Part shown: piece by piece, positions 6,651-13,655 of the stretch | How positions within the stretch are numbered: position 1 is the first letter of the stretch | Layout of the letters: every line of letters begins with the position of its first letter | DNA from: CAJXVY01 sp965657575 | GTDB taxonomy: Bacteria; Actinomycetota; Actinomycetes; Actinomycetales; Microbacteriaceae | Reading direction: 5' to 3' | Assembly (NCBI GenBank): GCA_965657575.1 | Contig: CBFHOK010000014.1 | Span: 1 to 27,114 of the forward strand | Length of the DNA: 27,114 nt | Notes under the pieces: generated by a model | Seen by the model: only the letters and a program-made list of their open reading frames with translations | Told to the model about the DNA's origin: nothing | Database searches by the model: none | Translations under genes and position numbers: made by a program

Positions 6651-8336
6651 TTGGCAAAGACAAACCGCCGAGAGGAAGCCATCAAGGCTGCCCAATCGGG
6701 TGTTATGACCCCCAAGCAAATCTGGATAGTTCTGATTGGACTGATGTCCGGAATGTTCCTAGCAGCACTCGATCAGTCAATTGTTGCAACCGCTATCAGA
6801 ACCATTGCCGATGACCTGGATGGGTTGAACTTGCAGGCCTGGGCGACCACTGCATACCTCATCACCACCACTGTCTCCACGCCTCTCTATGGAAAGCTGG
6901 GCGACATTTATGGGCGCAGGTATCTGTTTTTGATTGCTATCAGTATTTTCATGATTGGCTCAGTTGCTGCTGGTTTCGCAACCAGCATGATTGAACTCGC
7001 TGCCTTCAGGGCCCTGCAGGGTGTTGGTGGCGGAGGGCTTTTCTCATTGGCACTGACCATTGTTGCCGACATTGTTCCGCCGAGAGAACGAGCGAAATAC
7101 CAAGGAATGTTCCTTGCTGTGTTTGGAACGAGTTCACTAATCGGACCGGTTGTTGGTGGTTTATTTGCTGGTGTTGATCAATTTTTCTTCATTGATGGCT
7201 GGCGCTGGGTGTTTTTGATCAATGTTCCGATTGGGGCATTGGCGCTGTTTATGGTTTATAAGTTTTTACATGTTCCGCATACCCCTCTGAAACAAAGGAT
7301 TGACTTCATGGGAGCAGCAGCAATTGTTTTGTTCGTTGTTCCGCTTTTATTGATTCTCGAGCAAGGTCGAAACTGGGGTTGGGATAGTGACATTGCCTAC
7401 CTGTTGTTTTCAATGAGTGCTGTTGGGCTTGTGAGCTTTATTTTGATTGAACGAAAAATGGGCGAGTCAGCACTAATTCCCCTGCGTATTTTCAAAATCT
7501 CAACTTTTTCGATTACAGCTTTCATGGGAATCCTGATTGGAATGGGCATGTTCGGAGCCCTACTGGTAATCCCTCTGATTCTGCAGGTTGGTTTTGACTC
7601 AACTCCAACCCAGGCTGGTTTCCAGATGCTTCCAATGGTTGGCGGAATCTTCACAGCCAGCATCCTTAGCGGTCGTATCACCAGCGCTACCGGCAAATAC
7701 CGAATCTTTCTAAACACCGGAACCGCCACCATGATCATCGGTTACCTCTACCTGTTTTTCTTGGTCACCCCTGAGCTTCCTTACTGGATTATGGCAATCG
7801 GTATGTTCTTTGTTGGCTTTGGTCTTGGTCAGCTATTGCAGACAACCACTGTTGCCACCCAGAACGCTGTCGAGCCAAAAAACATTGGCGTTGCAACATC
7901 CAGCGTTGTCTTTTTCAGGCAAATGGGAGGAACGCTGGGTGCAACGATTTTCCTAAGCATTCTGTTCTCAAGAGTGACCGAATCCATTCAGAGTGCTTTT
8001 GCAAGACCAGAGATTCAAAGTGATCTCAACGCTGCACTAAACGACCCAAGTGTGGTTTCTGATCCTAAAAACACAGAGATACTAAAAATCCTGGGCGGCG
8101 ACCAATCAGTGGCCACAGTCACCGAAGACTCAAGTTTCCTAATTGGAGTTGATGACAGACTCTCTGCTCCTTTCACGATTGGTTTCATTGAAGCGGCAAG
8201 TCCACTGTTTATCTTGGGAGCAAGTGTTTTAGTGGTTGCATTTATCGCCAGCTGGTTTGTGAAAGAAATACCGCTAAGGACAAAAAGCGTTGCTCAAGAG
8301 CGTGCTGAGAATGCGGCCAAGGAGCAAAGCAAGTAA
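6651..8336 (+). CDS. MFS transporter, DHA2 (EmrB/QacA-like, 14-helix) drug:H+ antiporter
   Basis: A 561-residue polytopic protein with about 14 hydrophobic helices. It carries the MFS loop motif GKLGDIYGRR between helices 2 and 3, the proton motif LDQSIVATA (D1 motif) in helix 1, and the antiporter motif C-like SLIGPVVGG in helix 5. A long non-membrane segment near residues 445-500 precedes the last helix, typical of DHA2 members, and the C-terminus is charged and cytosolic. Its expected role is proton-driven export of hydrophobic or cationic drugs or metabolites. The start is TTG 6651 with a weak upstream AGTCAGG; it is divergent from the VanY gene with 27 bp between. It ends just before the TPP riboswitch, with no terminator, so read-through is possible. 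Confidence 0.9.
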   Translation: MAKTNRREEAIKAAQSGVMTPKQIWIVLIGLMSGMFLAALDQSIVATAIRTIADDLDGLNLQAWATTAYLITTTVSTPLYGKLGDIYGRRYLFLIAISIFMIGSVAAGFATSMIELAAFRALQGVGGGGLFSLALTIVADIVPPRERAKYQGMFLAVFGTSSLIGPVVGGLFAGVDQFFFIDGWRWVFLINVPIGALALFMVYKFLHVPHTPLKQRIDFMGAAAIVLFVVPLLLILEQGRNWGWDSDIAYLLFSMSAVGLVSFILIERKMGESALIPLRIFKISTFSITAFMGILIGMGMFGALLVIPLILQVGFDSTPTQAGFQMLPMVGGIFTASILSGRITSATGKYRIFLNTGTATMIIGYLYLFFLVTPELPYWIMAIGMFFVGFGLGQLLQTTTVATQNAVEPKNIGVATSSVVFFRQMGGTLGATIFLSILFSRVTESIQSAFARPEIQSDLNAALNDPSVVSDPKNTEILKILGGDQSVATVTEDSSFLIGVDDRLSAPFTIGFIEAASPLFILGASVLVVAFIASWFVKEIPLRTKSVAQERAENAAKEQSK

Positions 8337-8346
8337 AGTTTTAAAT

Positions 8347-8437
<91 letters not shown>

Positions 8438-8450
8438 AACTCTGATTTAC

Positions 8451-8478
8451 CCCGTGCCATTTCAACAGAAAGGGCATG
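8451..8478 (+). promoter_or_regulatory. Expression platform of the TPP riboswitch (ribosome-site sequestering hairpin)
   Basis: CGTGCC (8453-8458) can pair with GGCATG (8473-8478), one G-U, loop of 14. This would bury the end of the ribosome site AAAGGG (8469-8474) and the bases just before the GTG at 8480. CCCGTG (8451-8456) can instead pair with CACGGG (8348-8353), which overlaps the P2 strand of the aptamer. Inferred switch: TPP holds P2, the hairpin forms and translation stops. Without TPP the long-range pairing frees the ribosome site. There is no U-run, which argues against transcription termination. Confidence 0.55.
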
Positions 8479-8479
8479 T

Positions 8480-9421
8480 GTGAAAAAGCTATTTCCACTA
8501 CTGCTAATACCTGCAGTCCTAACCGGCTGCACTGCAGAACCAACCACGGTCCGTATCGCCACCCACGACAGCTTTGCAATTAGTGATGAACTAATTGCAA
8601 GCTTCGAGGAAACTAGCGGGCTAGAGCTCGAAATCATCCGAATGGGTGACACAGGTACTCTGACTAACCAGTTGGTGCTCAGTAAAGACGAACCAGTCGC
8701 CGATGCATTCTTTGGAATCGATAACACCTTCCGAGGTGTCGCTGAAGAAAACGAAATCGTTGACGGTGAGTTCACAGCCATCGATTACAGCGATGTCTGT
8801 TTCAACTATGACCGCTACTACTTCCAAGATGCTGGCATCACCCCGCCGTCATCTTGGAAAGAGCTAACCGATGAGACCTATAGGGGTCTTACGGTAATCA
8901 CCAACCCCAAGAGCAGCTCACCCGGTTTGGCATTCCTTGCCTCGACAGTTGCTGCTTTAGGTGATGACTATGAAACTTACTGGCAGGATCTGAAGGCCAA
9001 TGACGTATTGGTTACTTCCGGCTGGGAAGATGCATACTTCACTGAGTTCAGTGGTTCAAGTGGTGAGGGTGATTACCCAATCGTTCTCAGCTACGCATCA
9101 TCTCCCTCTGCCGAGGTTAGGGATAACGGTGAATCACAAACTGCTGCATTGTTGGATGACTGCTTTAGGCAGACTGAGTTTGCAGGCGTTCTAGCCGGTG
9201 CCGCAAACCCGAGTGGTGCCGAGCAGCTAGTTGAGTTCATGCTCAGTGATGAATTCCAGTCAGCGGTTCCGGAGTTGATGTATGTGTATCCGGTAACTGA
9301 TGTCGAGCTTCCTCAGTCCTGGGCTGAGTTTGCAACACCGGCAACCACAACTGTCGATCTTCCTGATCTGAATGACCGCAGAGAGGAAATCCTAGGAAGC
9401 TGGGAAGCCATATTTGAATAA
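8480..9421 (+). CDS. thiB: Thiamine ABC transporter substrate-binding lipoprotein
   Basis: A 313-residue binding protein with a short signal peptide and lipobox LTGC (Cys17). The mature part matches the ThiB/TbpA group of iron/thiamine-type binding proteins: an initial strand plus THDSFA, SFEETSGLELEI, ADAFFGIDN, and PSSWKELTDETYRG. It should capture thiamine (or its phosphates) at the outer face of the membrane. The start is GTG 8480, placed by the ribosome site AAAGGG 5 nt upstream and by the signal peptide; an upstream in-frame ATG at 8420 lies inside the riboswitch. The specificity call rests mainly on the TPP riboswitch directly upstream. The stop overlaps the permease start by 8 bp. Confidence 0.93.
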   Translation: MKKLFPLLLIPAVLTGCTAEPTTVRIATHDSFAISDELIASFEETSGLELEIIRMGDTGTLTNQLVLSKDEPVADAFFGIDNTFRGVAEENEIVDGEFTAIDYSDVCFNYDRYYFQDAGITPPSSWKELTDETYRGLTVITNPKSSSPGLAFLASTVAALGDDYETYWQDLKANDVLVTSGWEDAYFTEFSGSSGEGDYPIVLSYASSPSAEVRDNGESQTAALLDDCFRQTEFAGVLAGAANPSGAEQLVEFMLSDEFQSAVPELMYVYPVTDVELPQSWAEFATPATTTVDLPDLNDRREEILGSWEAIFE

Positions 9422-10943
9422 ACTCAGGCCCTGGATCATCCCGGCGCTATTCATAGCGCTTGGTTTTTACCTGCCAATTGGCAGGGTGGTGATCCAGGGC
9501 ATTGGTTTATCAACCAATCCGGCAATCGGTTTTACGATTCTGCAGGCGCTACTTTCAACCCTGCTTGCGATTGTTCTGGCCTTACCTATCGCAACGTTGT
9601 TATACAGACGAGAGTTTTTTGGCTCTAGGGTCCTGCAAGGAATCATTGCTGTTCCGTTTTTGATGCCAACGATTGTTGTTGCCATCGCACTAGATGATTA
9701 CCAAAGGTTTTTTAGAGACATCTTCGATGTCTTTACTGCAGGGCTAATCGGAATCTTGGTGGCTCACGTGTTTTTGAATATGGGGCTTATCATCCGTGCG
9801 GTTGGCTCAAGGATTGCAAGTCTCGATGAGCATCAGATTGAAGCTGCCAAATTGGATGGTGCCGATGGGCTCAGGTTGTGGCGAGAGATCATCTTCCCGC
9901 AGCTGAGGTCGACGATTGCCGCAAGCAGTGTTTTGGTGTTTTTGTATTCGGCAACAAGTTTTGGAATCATCATGCTTTTAGGCGGTGGAACCATTGAAAC
10001 CATCGAGACAGAGATCTTTATTGAGGCTCTCAGGAACTTAGATATTGCAGAGGCGAGCAGATTGGCTTTTGCGCAGACGGTTATAACCCTGGCCGCCTTT
10101 GCGGTATCGATTCGTCTTGGTAACATAAGCATAGATTCCGATTCTGGAATGGTTAGCAAACTAAAGATTTCTGATATTCCACTTTTGGTATTTTCAGGAG
10201 TCGTGGTTTTTGCGTTGTATTTGATTCCGACTTCTTCAATATTCATAAAAGCGTTTTCTGTTGATGGTGTCTTTGGTCTTCAGAACTTTTTGAACCTAGC
10301 TGGAACTGGCACTAGAGACCTGCTCAACATCAGCGTTTTAGAGGCAGGTGGCAATTCACTTCGCAATATGTTGATTGCAAGCATTGCCTCAATGCTGATT
10401 GCGATGGCTGTTGCTAGAGCGAGCAGAGACCGGCAGTGGTTGGCTATACCCTTCCTTTTGCCTTTGGGTATCTCAGCTGTTGTTATAGGTCTTGGTTACC
10501 TGGTCGGGTTTGCAGGTATTCCGGTGTTGAGTGAACTCAGGGCCAGCTGGCTTATTGTTCCGCTATCGCAGGTGGTTATCGCACTTCCCTTGGCCATAAG
10601 ACTTTTGCAGAGTGCATTTGGAAGCATTCCTCGGGAGCTGACAGAAAGTGCTGAATTGGATGGCGCGGGGGATAGCCAGAGGCTTCGTTTGATTGAGCTT
10701 CCGCTAATTGCTCCCGCTTGGAGAAACGTTTTGGCCTTTGTCGCACTGATTTCTCTTGGCGAGTTTTCCGCTGCATCGTTTTTAGCAACCGGTGATCAGG
10801 CAACCATCACCACGCTTTTGTTTAGGTTGGCATCAAGACCGGGTGGGGAGAACTTCGGGATGGCAATGGCAACCTCAGCACTGATTATTGTTTTTAGCCT
10901 GCTGGTTTTAGCTTTAGCGAATACTCGCAAGCAATCTGACTAA
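9414..10943 (+). CDS. thiP: Thiamine ABC transporter permease (fused two-domain, ThiP-like)
   Basis: A 509-residue membrane protein made of two homologous permease halves. Each half has a cytoplasmic EAA loop that docks the ATPase: EAAKLDGADGLRLWREIIFP in the first and ESAELDGAGDSQRLRLIELP in the second. About 11-12 helices. This matches the ThiP/FbpB fused permease class, where one chain replaces the usual dimer. The start is TTG 9414, overlapping the thiB stop by 8 bp, with GGAAG upstream, so translation is coupled. Unusually, no ATPase gene (thiQ) follows: the next gene is a methyltransferase on the other strand, whose end overlaps this gene by 50 bp. Confidence 0.93.
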   Translation: MNKLRPWIIPALFIALGFYLPIGRVVIQGIGLSTNPAIGFTILQALLSTLLAIVLALPIATLLYRREFFGSRVLQGIIAVPFLMPTIVVAIALDDYQRFFRDIFDVFTAGLIGILVAHVFLNMGLIIRAVGSRIASLDEHQIEAAKLDGADGLRLWREIIFPQLRSTIAASSVLVFLYSATSFGIIMLLGGGTIETIETEIFIEALRNLDIAEASRLAFAQTVITLAAFAVSIRLGNISIDSDSGMVSKLKISDIPLLVFSGVVVFALYLIPTSSIFIKAFSVDGVFGLQNFLNLAGTGTRDLLNISVLEAGGNSLRNMLIASIASMLIAMAVARASRDRQWLAIPFLLPLGISAVVIGLGYLVGFAGIPVLSELRASWLIVPLSQVVIALPLAIRLLQSAFGSIPRELTESAELDGAGDSQRLRLIELPLIAPAWRNVLAFVALISLGEFSAASFLATGDQATITTLLFRLASRPGGENFGMAMATSALIIVFSLLVLALANTRKQSD

Positions 10944-11745
10944 GACGGTCCTTGATTACTGTGATCGCCTCTGGGTTTTGATCAATCAATAAAAACTTTC
11001 TGTCAAGCTCTGCCGCAGCAACTCCAGTTGTTCCGCTTCCTGCAAAGAAATCTAAAACGCTGTCACCAGGTTTCGATGAAGCCTGGATGATTCTTCTCAG
11101 GATCCCTAGGGGTTTCTGGGTTGGGTAGCCAGATTTCTCTTTGCCGGTTGGGGAGACGATCGTATGCCACCAAACATCGGTTGGAAGCTTGCCACGTTCT
11201 GCTTTCTCCGCTGTCACGAGCCCCGGTGCCATGTAGGGCTCACGATCAACGGCTTCTGAGTTGAAGTAATAACTATTTATGTCTTTGACATAAACCAATA
11301 TGGTGTCGTGTTTTGATGGCCAACGAGATTTACTCTTCCCCCCATAGTCATAAGCCCAAATAATTTCATTCAGGAAGTTTTCTTTGCCGAATAGACCGTC
11401 TAATAAAACCTTTGCGTAATGCGCTTCTCGATAGTCCAAATGCAAATAAAGCGTTCCTGAGTTCGTTAGAAGCCTTTTGGCTTCAATAAGTCTTGGAAAT
11501 AAAAACTCCCAGTAATCAGCAAAAGTGTCGTCATAGGCCAAGACGTTTTCAATGATGCGTTTATAACCCTTACCAGAGAACCCCTTATGGGCATTCTCAT
11601 CCGGTACTGCTTTGGTGGTGTTTCTTGATTGTTCGCGACCAGTGTTGAAGGGCGGGTCGATGTAGATCAGTTGAAAAGATTCGTCAGGGATGGAATTCAA
11701 GACTTGAAGGTTGTCTCCTTCAATGACAGCATTTGACCCATACAC
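10894..11745 (-). CDS. Site-specific DNA methyltransferase, beta-class N6-adenine/N4-cytosine (apparently solitary)
   Basis: A 283-residue amino-methyltransferase. The catalytic motif IV DPPFN (Asp30) comes first, and the S-adenosylmethionine-binding motif I FAGSGTTG lies near the C-terminus (234-241). That order defines the beta class, which includes CcrM, HinfI and type III Mod proteins. It lacks the C-terminal extension of CcrM and the large target domain of Mod proteins. No restriction endonuclease or specificity subunit lies nearby, so it may be a solitary (epigenetic or protective) enzyme; the target sequence cannot be read. The start is GTG 11745, with TAACCT (11757-11752) ending 6 nt before it and no ribosome site, implying a leaderless mRNA. 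Its 3' end overlaps thiP by 50 bp. Confidence 0.88.
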   Translation of the reverse strand: MYGSNAVIEGDNLQVLNSIPDESFQLIYIDPPFNTGREQSRNTTKAVPDENAHKGFSGKGYKRIIENVLAYDDTFADYWEFLFPRLIEAKRLLTNSGTLYLHLDYREAHYAKVLLDGLFGKENFLNEIIWAYDYGGKSKSRWPSKHDTILVYVKDINSYYFNSEAVDREPYMAPGLVTAEKAERGKLPTDVWWHTIVSPTGKEKSGYPTQKPLGILRRIIQASSKPGDSVLDFFAGSGTTGVAAAELDRKFLLIDQNPEAITVIKDRLSQIACEYSLKLKPAG

Positions 11746-11763
11746 ACTGAAAGGTTAACAGCA

Positions 11764-12045
11764 ATGGCAACAGAGGTGGTTCACGATCAACAAGAACAGC
11801 GGTATGTAATTTCTTTGGATGACCAGCCGGCTGGTTCACTCAGCTATCAAATCAATGGCGACAAGATCGAGTTTGTTTCGACTTTTGTGAATCCTGCCCT
11901 AAGAAGAAAGAACTTGGCGGCCATTGTCACCAAGCATGCGCTTGATGAAGTTAGGTCAGTGGGTAAATACAAGGTGGTGCCAGTTTGCAGTTATACGGTG
12001 AAGTATTTTGAGATGCACCCAGATGAGAAAGACCTATTGGCATGA
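11764..12045 (+). CDS. Small GNAT-like N-acetyltransferase (YjdJ-type)
   Basis: A 93-residue protein with the pattern of the short YjdJ/GNAT group: AGSLSYQI strand, FVSTFVNPALRRKNLA, VTKHALDEVR helix, KVVPVCSYTVKYFEMHP, and a final D-L-L. The family usually reads H-T-E-V plus R-G-R-G-I-G at the acetyl-CoA loop. Here those are ST-F-V and RRKNLA (47-52), so the pyrophosphate-binding loop has lost its glycines and activity is uncertain. The C-terminal Cys75 and the HPD motif are kept. AAAGG lies 9 nt before the ATG. It is divergent from the methyltransferase (18 bp apart) and overlaps the next gene by 4 bp (ATGA). Confidence 0.78.
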   Translation: MATEVVHDQQEQRYVISLDDQPAGSLSYQINGDKIEFVSTFVNPALRRKNLAAIVTKHALDEVRSVGKYKVVPVCSYTVKYFEMHPDEKDLLA

Positions 12046-12269
12046 AAAAACTAATACTTATTGCAGTTTTGATTTCAATCCCAGGAGCAGTGCTGATCTG
12101 GCTTGCCAACGTCAAAGAGGGTTACCTTCAGGCAACTGCGGTTGCTAGTGCTAAGACAGGAGATGAAGAACACCTGGCAACAGCAAAGGCAACAGTTAGT
12201 TTTGGTCCAGGTCTTGCCCCAAAGGTTGAGCTAGAGAGCTCTAAAACCTCTCTGCCAACCAAGCAGTGA
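12042..12269 (+). CDS. Small single-helix membrane or secreted protein, unknown function
   Basis: A 75-residue protein starting MKK with one hydrophobic segment (about 4-23, no lipobox) and an extracytoplasmic tail rich in Ala, Thr, Ser and Lys. There is no recognisable domain. The ATG overlaps the GNAT stop as ATGA, so the two are probably translated together. The last 29 bp run convergently into the hydrolase gene. It is supported as a gene by the coupled start and the clean signal-anchor; I cannot assign a function. Confidence 0.6.
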   Translation: MKKLILIAVLISIPGAVLIWLANVKEGYLQATAVASAKTGDEEHLATAKATVSFGPGLAPKVELESSKTSLPTKQ

Positions 12270-13095
12270 CGTCTTCGAAGACCTGCTCTTTGTTTGTTTC
12301 GTTATGCATCTCGTGGCGACCATCGTCATAAACATAAAGATTCAGATCCTCAAAGCCCGCTTTTTGGTAGTCCCCCAAAAGTCTCTTATTGCTGTCAATA
12401 CCACCCACCGGGTCTAATTCACCGACGATAAACAATGCTGGATAGGGCTTTGATGGAAAGTTTGGTTTTCCCGATAAATACAACGAACCCTTAATTCCCA
12501 ACTGCACCATTGGCAGAGCGAGGAAGGTTAGTGGGTCGGCCACGAACTTGGCGCCAACTTCGCGGTCACGAGATAGCCATTCGAACCCTGTTGGATTGGG
12601 AGTCCTGTCCCAGATCTTGTTGAAATTACCCACACCTGGTTTGCCAAGCCTCATTGATGTCGATCCGGATTGAATCATGCCCGAGAACTTATCGAGGGTT
12701 TCAACAGGCAGGTTCTGAGTGATGATGCCACCAAGAGAATGCCCATAAACAACCACTGGTTTGTCTAGGTTTTCATTCTTTATGATCTTTGTTAGCTCAG
12801 CGACAGCGTGGATGGTGGATTTCAATCCACCGTCTCCCCACTGACCCAGGCGTTCAATTTTGTTGTTATCGAACTGCCACTTACCAGTCTTGCCATGGCC
12901 TCGGTGGTCTTCTGCATAAACACTCCAGCCCGCACGGTTGAGAACACCGGCTAACTCGTCGTATCGTCTTGCGTGCTCTCCGAGACCGTGAATAAGTTGG
13001 ATAACGCCGGTTGGCTTTGTTACCGGCCACTCCCAGAATGTAACTTGCGTTCCATCGGGGTCAGTAAAGGTTCTTTCAATTGGAAGATCTGTCAT
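12241..13095 (-). CDS. Alpha/beta hydrolase, serine aminopeptidase / monoacylglycerol-lipase-like
   Basis: About 284 residues of the Hydrolase_4 family. It shows the oxyanion segment IHGLGEHARRY, EDHRGHGKT, the nucleophile elbow YGHSLGG (Ser120), a late Asp in VGELDPVGG and the catalytic His in DDGRHEMHNE. Likely activity: hydrolysis of monoacylglycerols or similar short esters in the cytosol (no signal peptide). ATG 13095 is chosen: it follows the thioesterase stop by one base and begins the conserved part. A longer frame to 13143 would overlap the thioesterase by 47 bp and adds only non-conserved residues. It is the last gene of the M13-thioesterase-hydrolase operon. Confidence 0.88.
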   Translation of the reverse strand: MTDLPIERTFTDPDGTQVTFWEWPVTKPTGVIQLIHGLGEHARRYDELAGVLNRAGWSVYAEDHRGHGKTGKWQFDNNKIERLGQWGDGGLKSTIHAVAELTKIIKNENLDKPVVVYGHSLGGIITQNLPVETLDKFSGMIQSGSTSMRLGKPGVGNFNKIWDRTPNPTGFEWLSRDREVGAKFVADPLTFLALPMVQLGIKGSLYLSGKPNFPSKPYPALFIVGELDPVGGIDSNKRLLGDYQKAGFEDLNLYVYDDGRHEMHNETNKEQVFEDVTAWLAERF

Positions 13096-13096
13096 T

Positions 13097-13648
13097 TCAA
13101 TCCCATTCACTTGGTGCTGGTTCTTTGCCCTTGGGCAATGCAACGCTCTCTGCCCAGTCTTTCACCCATTTGGGAAGTTTTGGATCCCCTCCGGGCCATC
13201 CCCCGTGTGCGTGCATTACTTCATCCGGGGTAACTGTTCCCCAGGAGCGCTTTAAAAATCTTCCACGCATGACTGCTCTTGCGTAAATCTCGCCGTTACG
13301 AACAAACCTCTGCTCGATGAAATAGGCAACTTCATCCCAACCAATGACCTTGGTCTCGAGGGTGTATTTCTGCCAGGGCTGCAAAGATTTGCGGAAGCTA
13401 ATCGTGGCGTTCACCACCACCGGATACCAGCCACGCTTTTTCCAGTCCTGCCAGATGCCTGTTCTAAGACCTTGGTCCAATCGGCCCAAGTCCATGATTG
13501 TTAGATAAACACCGTTGTTGATGTGACCGTATGTGTCTAGATCGTTTGGCAAAACAATCAGGTTTGTCCTGGAGACTTCCTCGATAGAAAGTTTTGATCG
13601 AGATCTGTAGGTGAGATAAATCCAAAGGATTCTTAGCCAGAGTTTCAT
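13097..13648 (-). CDS. Hot-dog acyl-CoA thioesterase-like protein (THEM6 / 4HBT_2 type)
   Basis: A 183-residue hot-dog fold protein. It carries the active-site pattern of the 4HBT group, with D-x-Y-G-H-I-N-N-G-V-Y at 38-47, followed by the long helix LTIMDLGRLDQGL and strands ending in AVMRGRFLKR. The hydrophobic N-terminus (LWLRILWIYL) and the segment after it resemble THEM6-like proteins. It probably cleaves acyl-CoA or acyl-carrier thioesters; the chain length is unknown. AAGGA lies 4 nt before the ATG. It begins 7 bp after the M13 peptidase stop, and the hydrolase start follows one base after its own stop, so the three are one transcription unit. Confidence 0.82.
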   Translation of the reverse strand: MKLWLRILWIYLTYRSRSKLSIEEVSRTNLIVLPNDLDTYGHINNGVYLTIMDLGRLDQGLRTGIWQDWKKRGWYPVVVNATISFRKSLQPWQKYTLETKVIGWDEVAYFIEQRFVRNGEIYARAVMRGRFLKRSWGTVTPDEVMHAHGGWPGGDPKLPKWVKDWAESVALPKGKEPAPSEWD

Positions 13649-13655
13649 TGATTCC

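Noticed and set aside
9833..10246. 137-codon minus-strand frame inside thiP, and a similar one at 7397-7738 in the MFS gene
   Set aside because: Antisense of membrane-protein genes; no recognisable domain and no start signals.
13096..13143. Longer hydrolase start at 13143
   Set aside because: It would overlap the thioesterase by 47 bp. Conserved sequence begins at ATG 13095, one base after the thioesterase stop.
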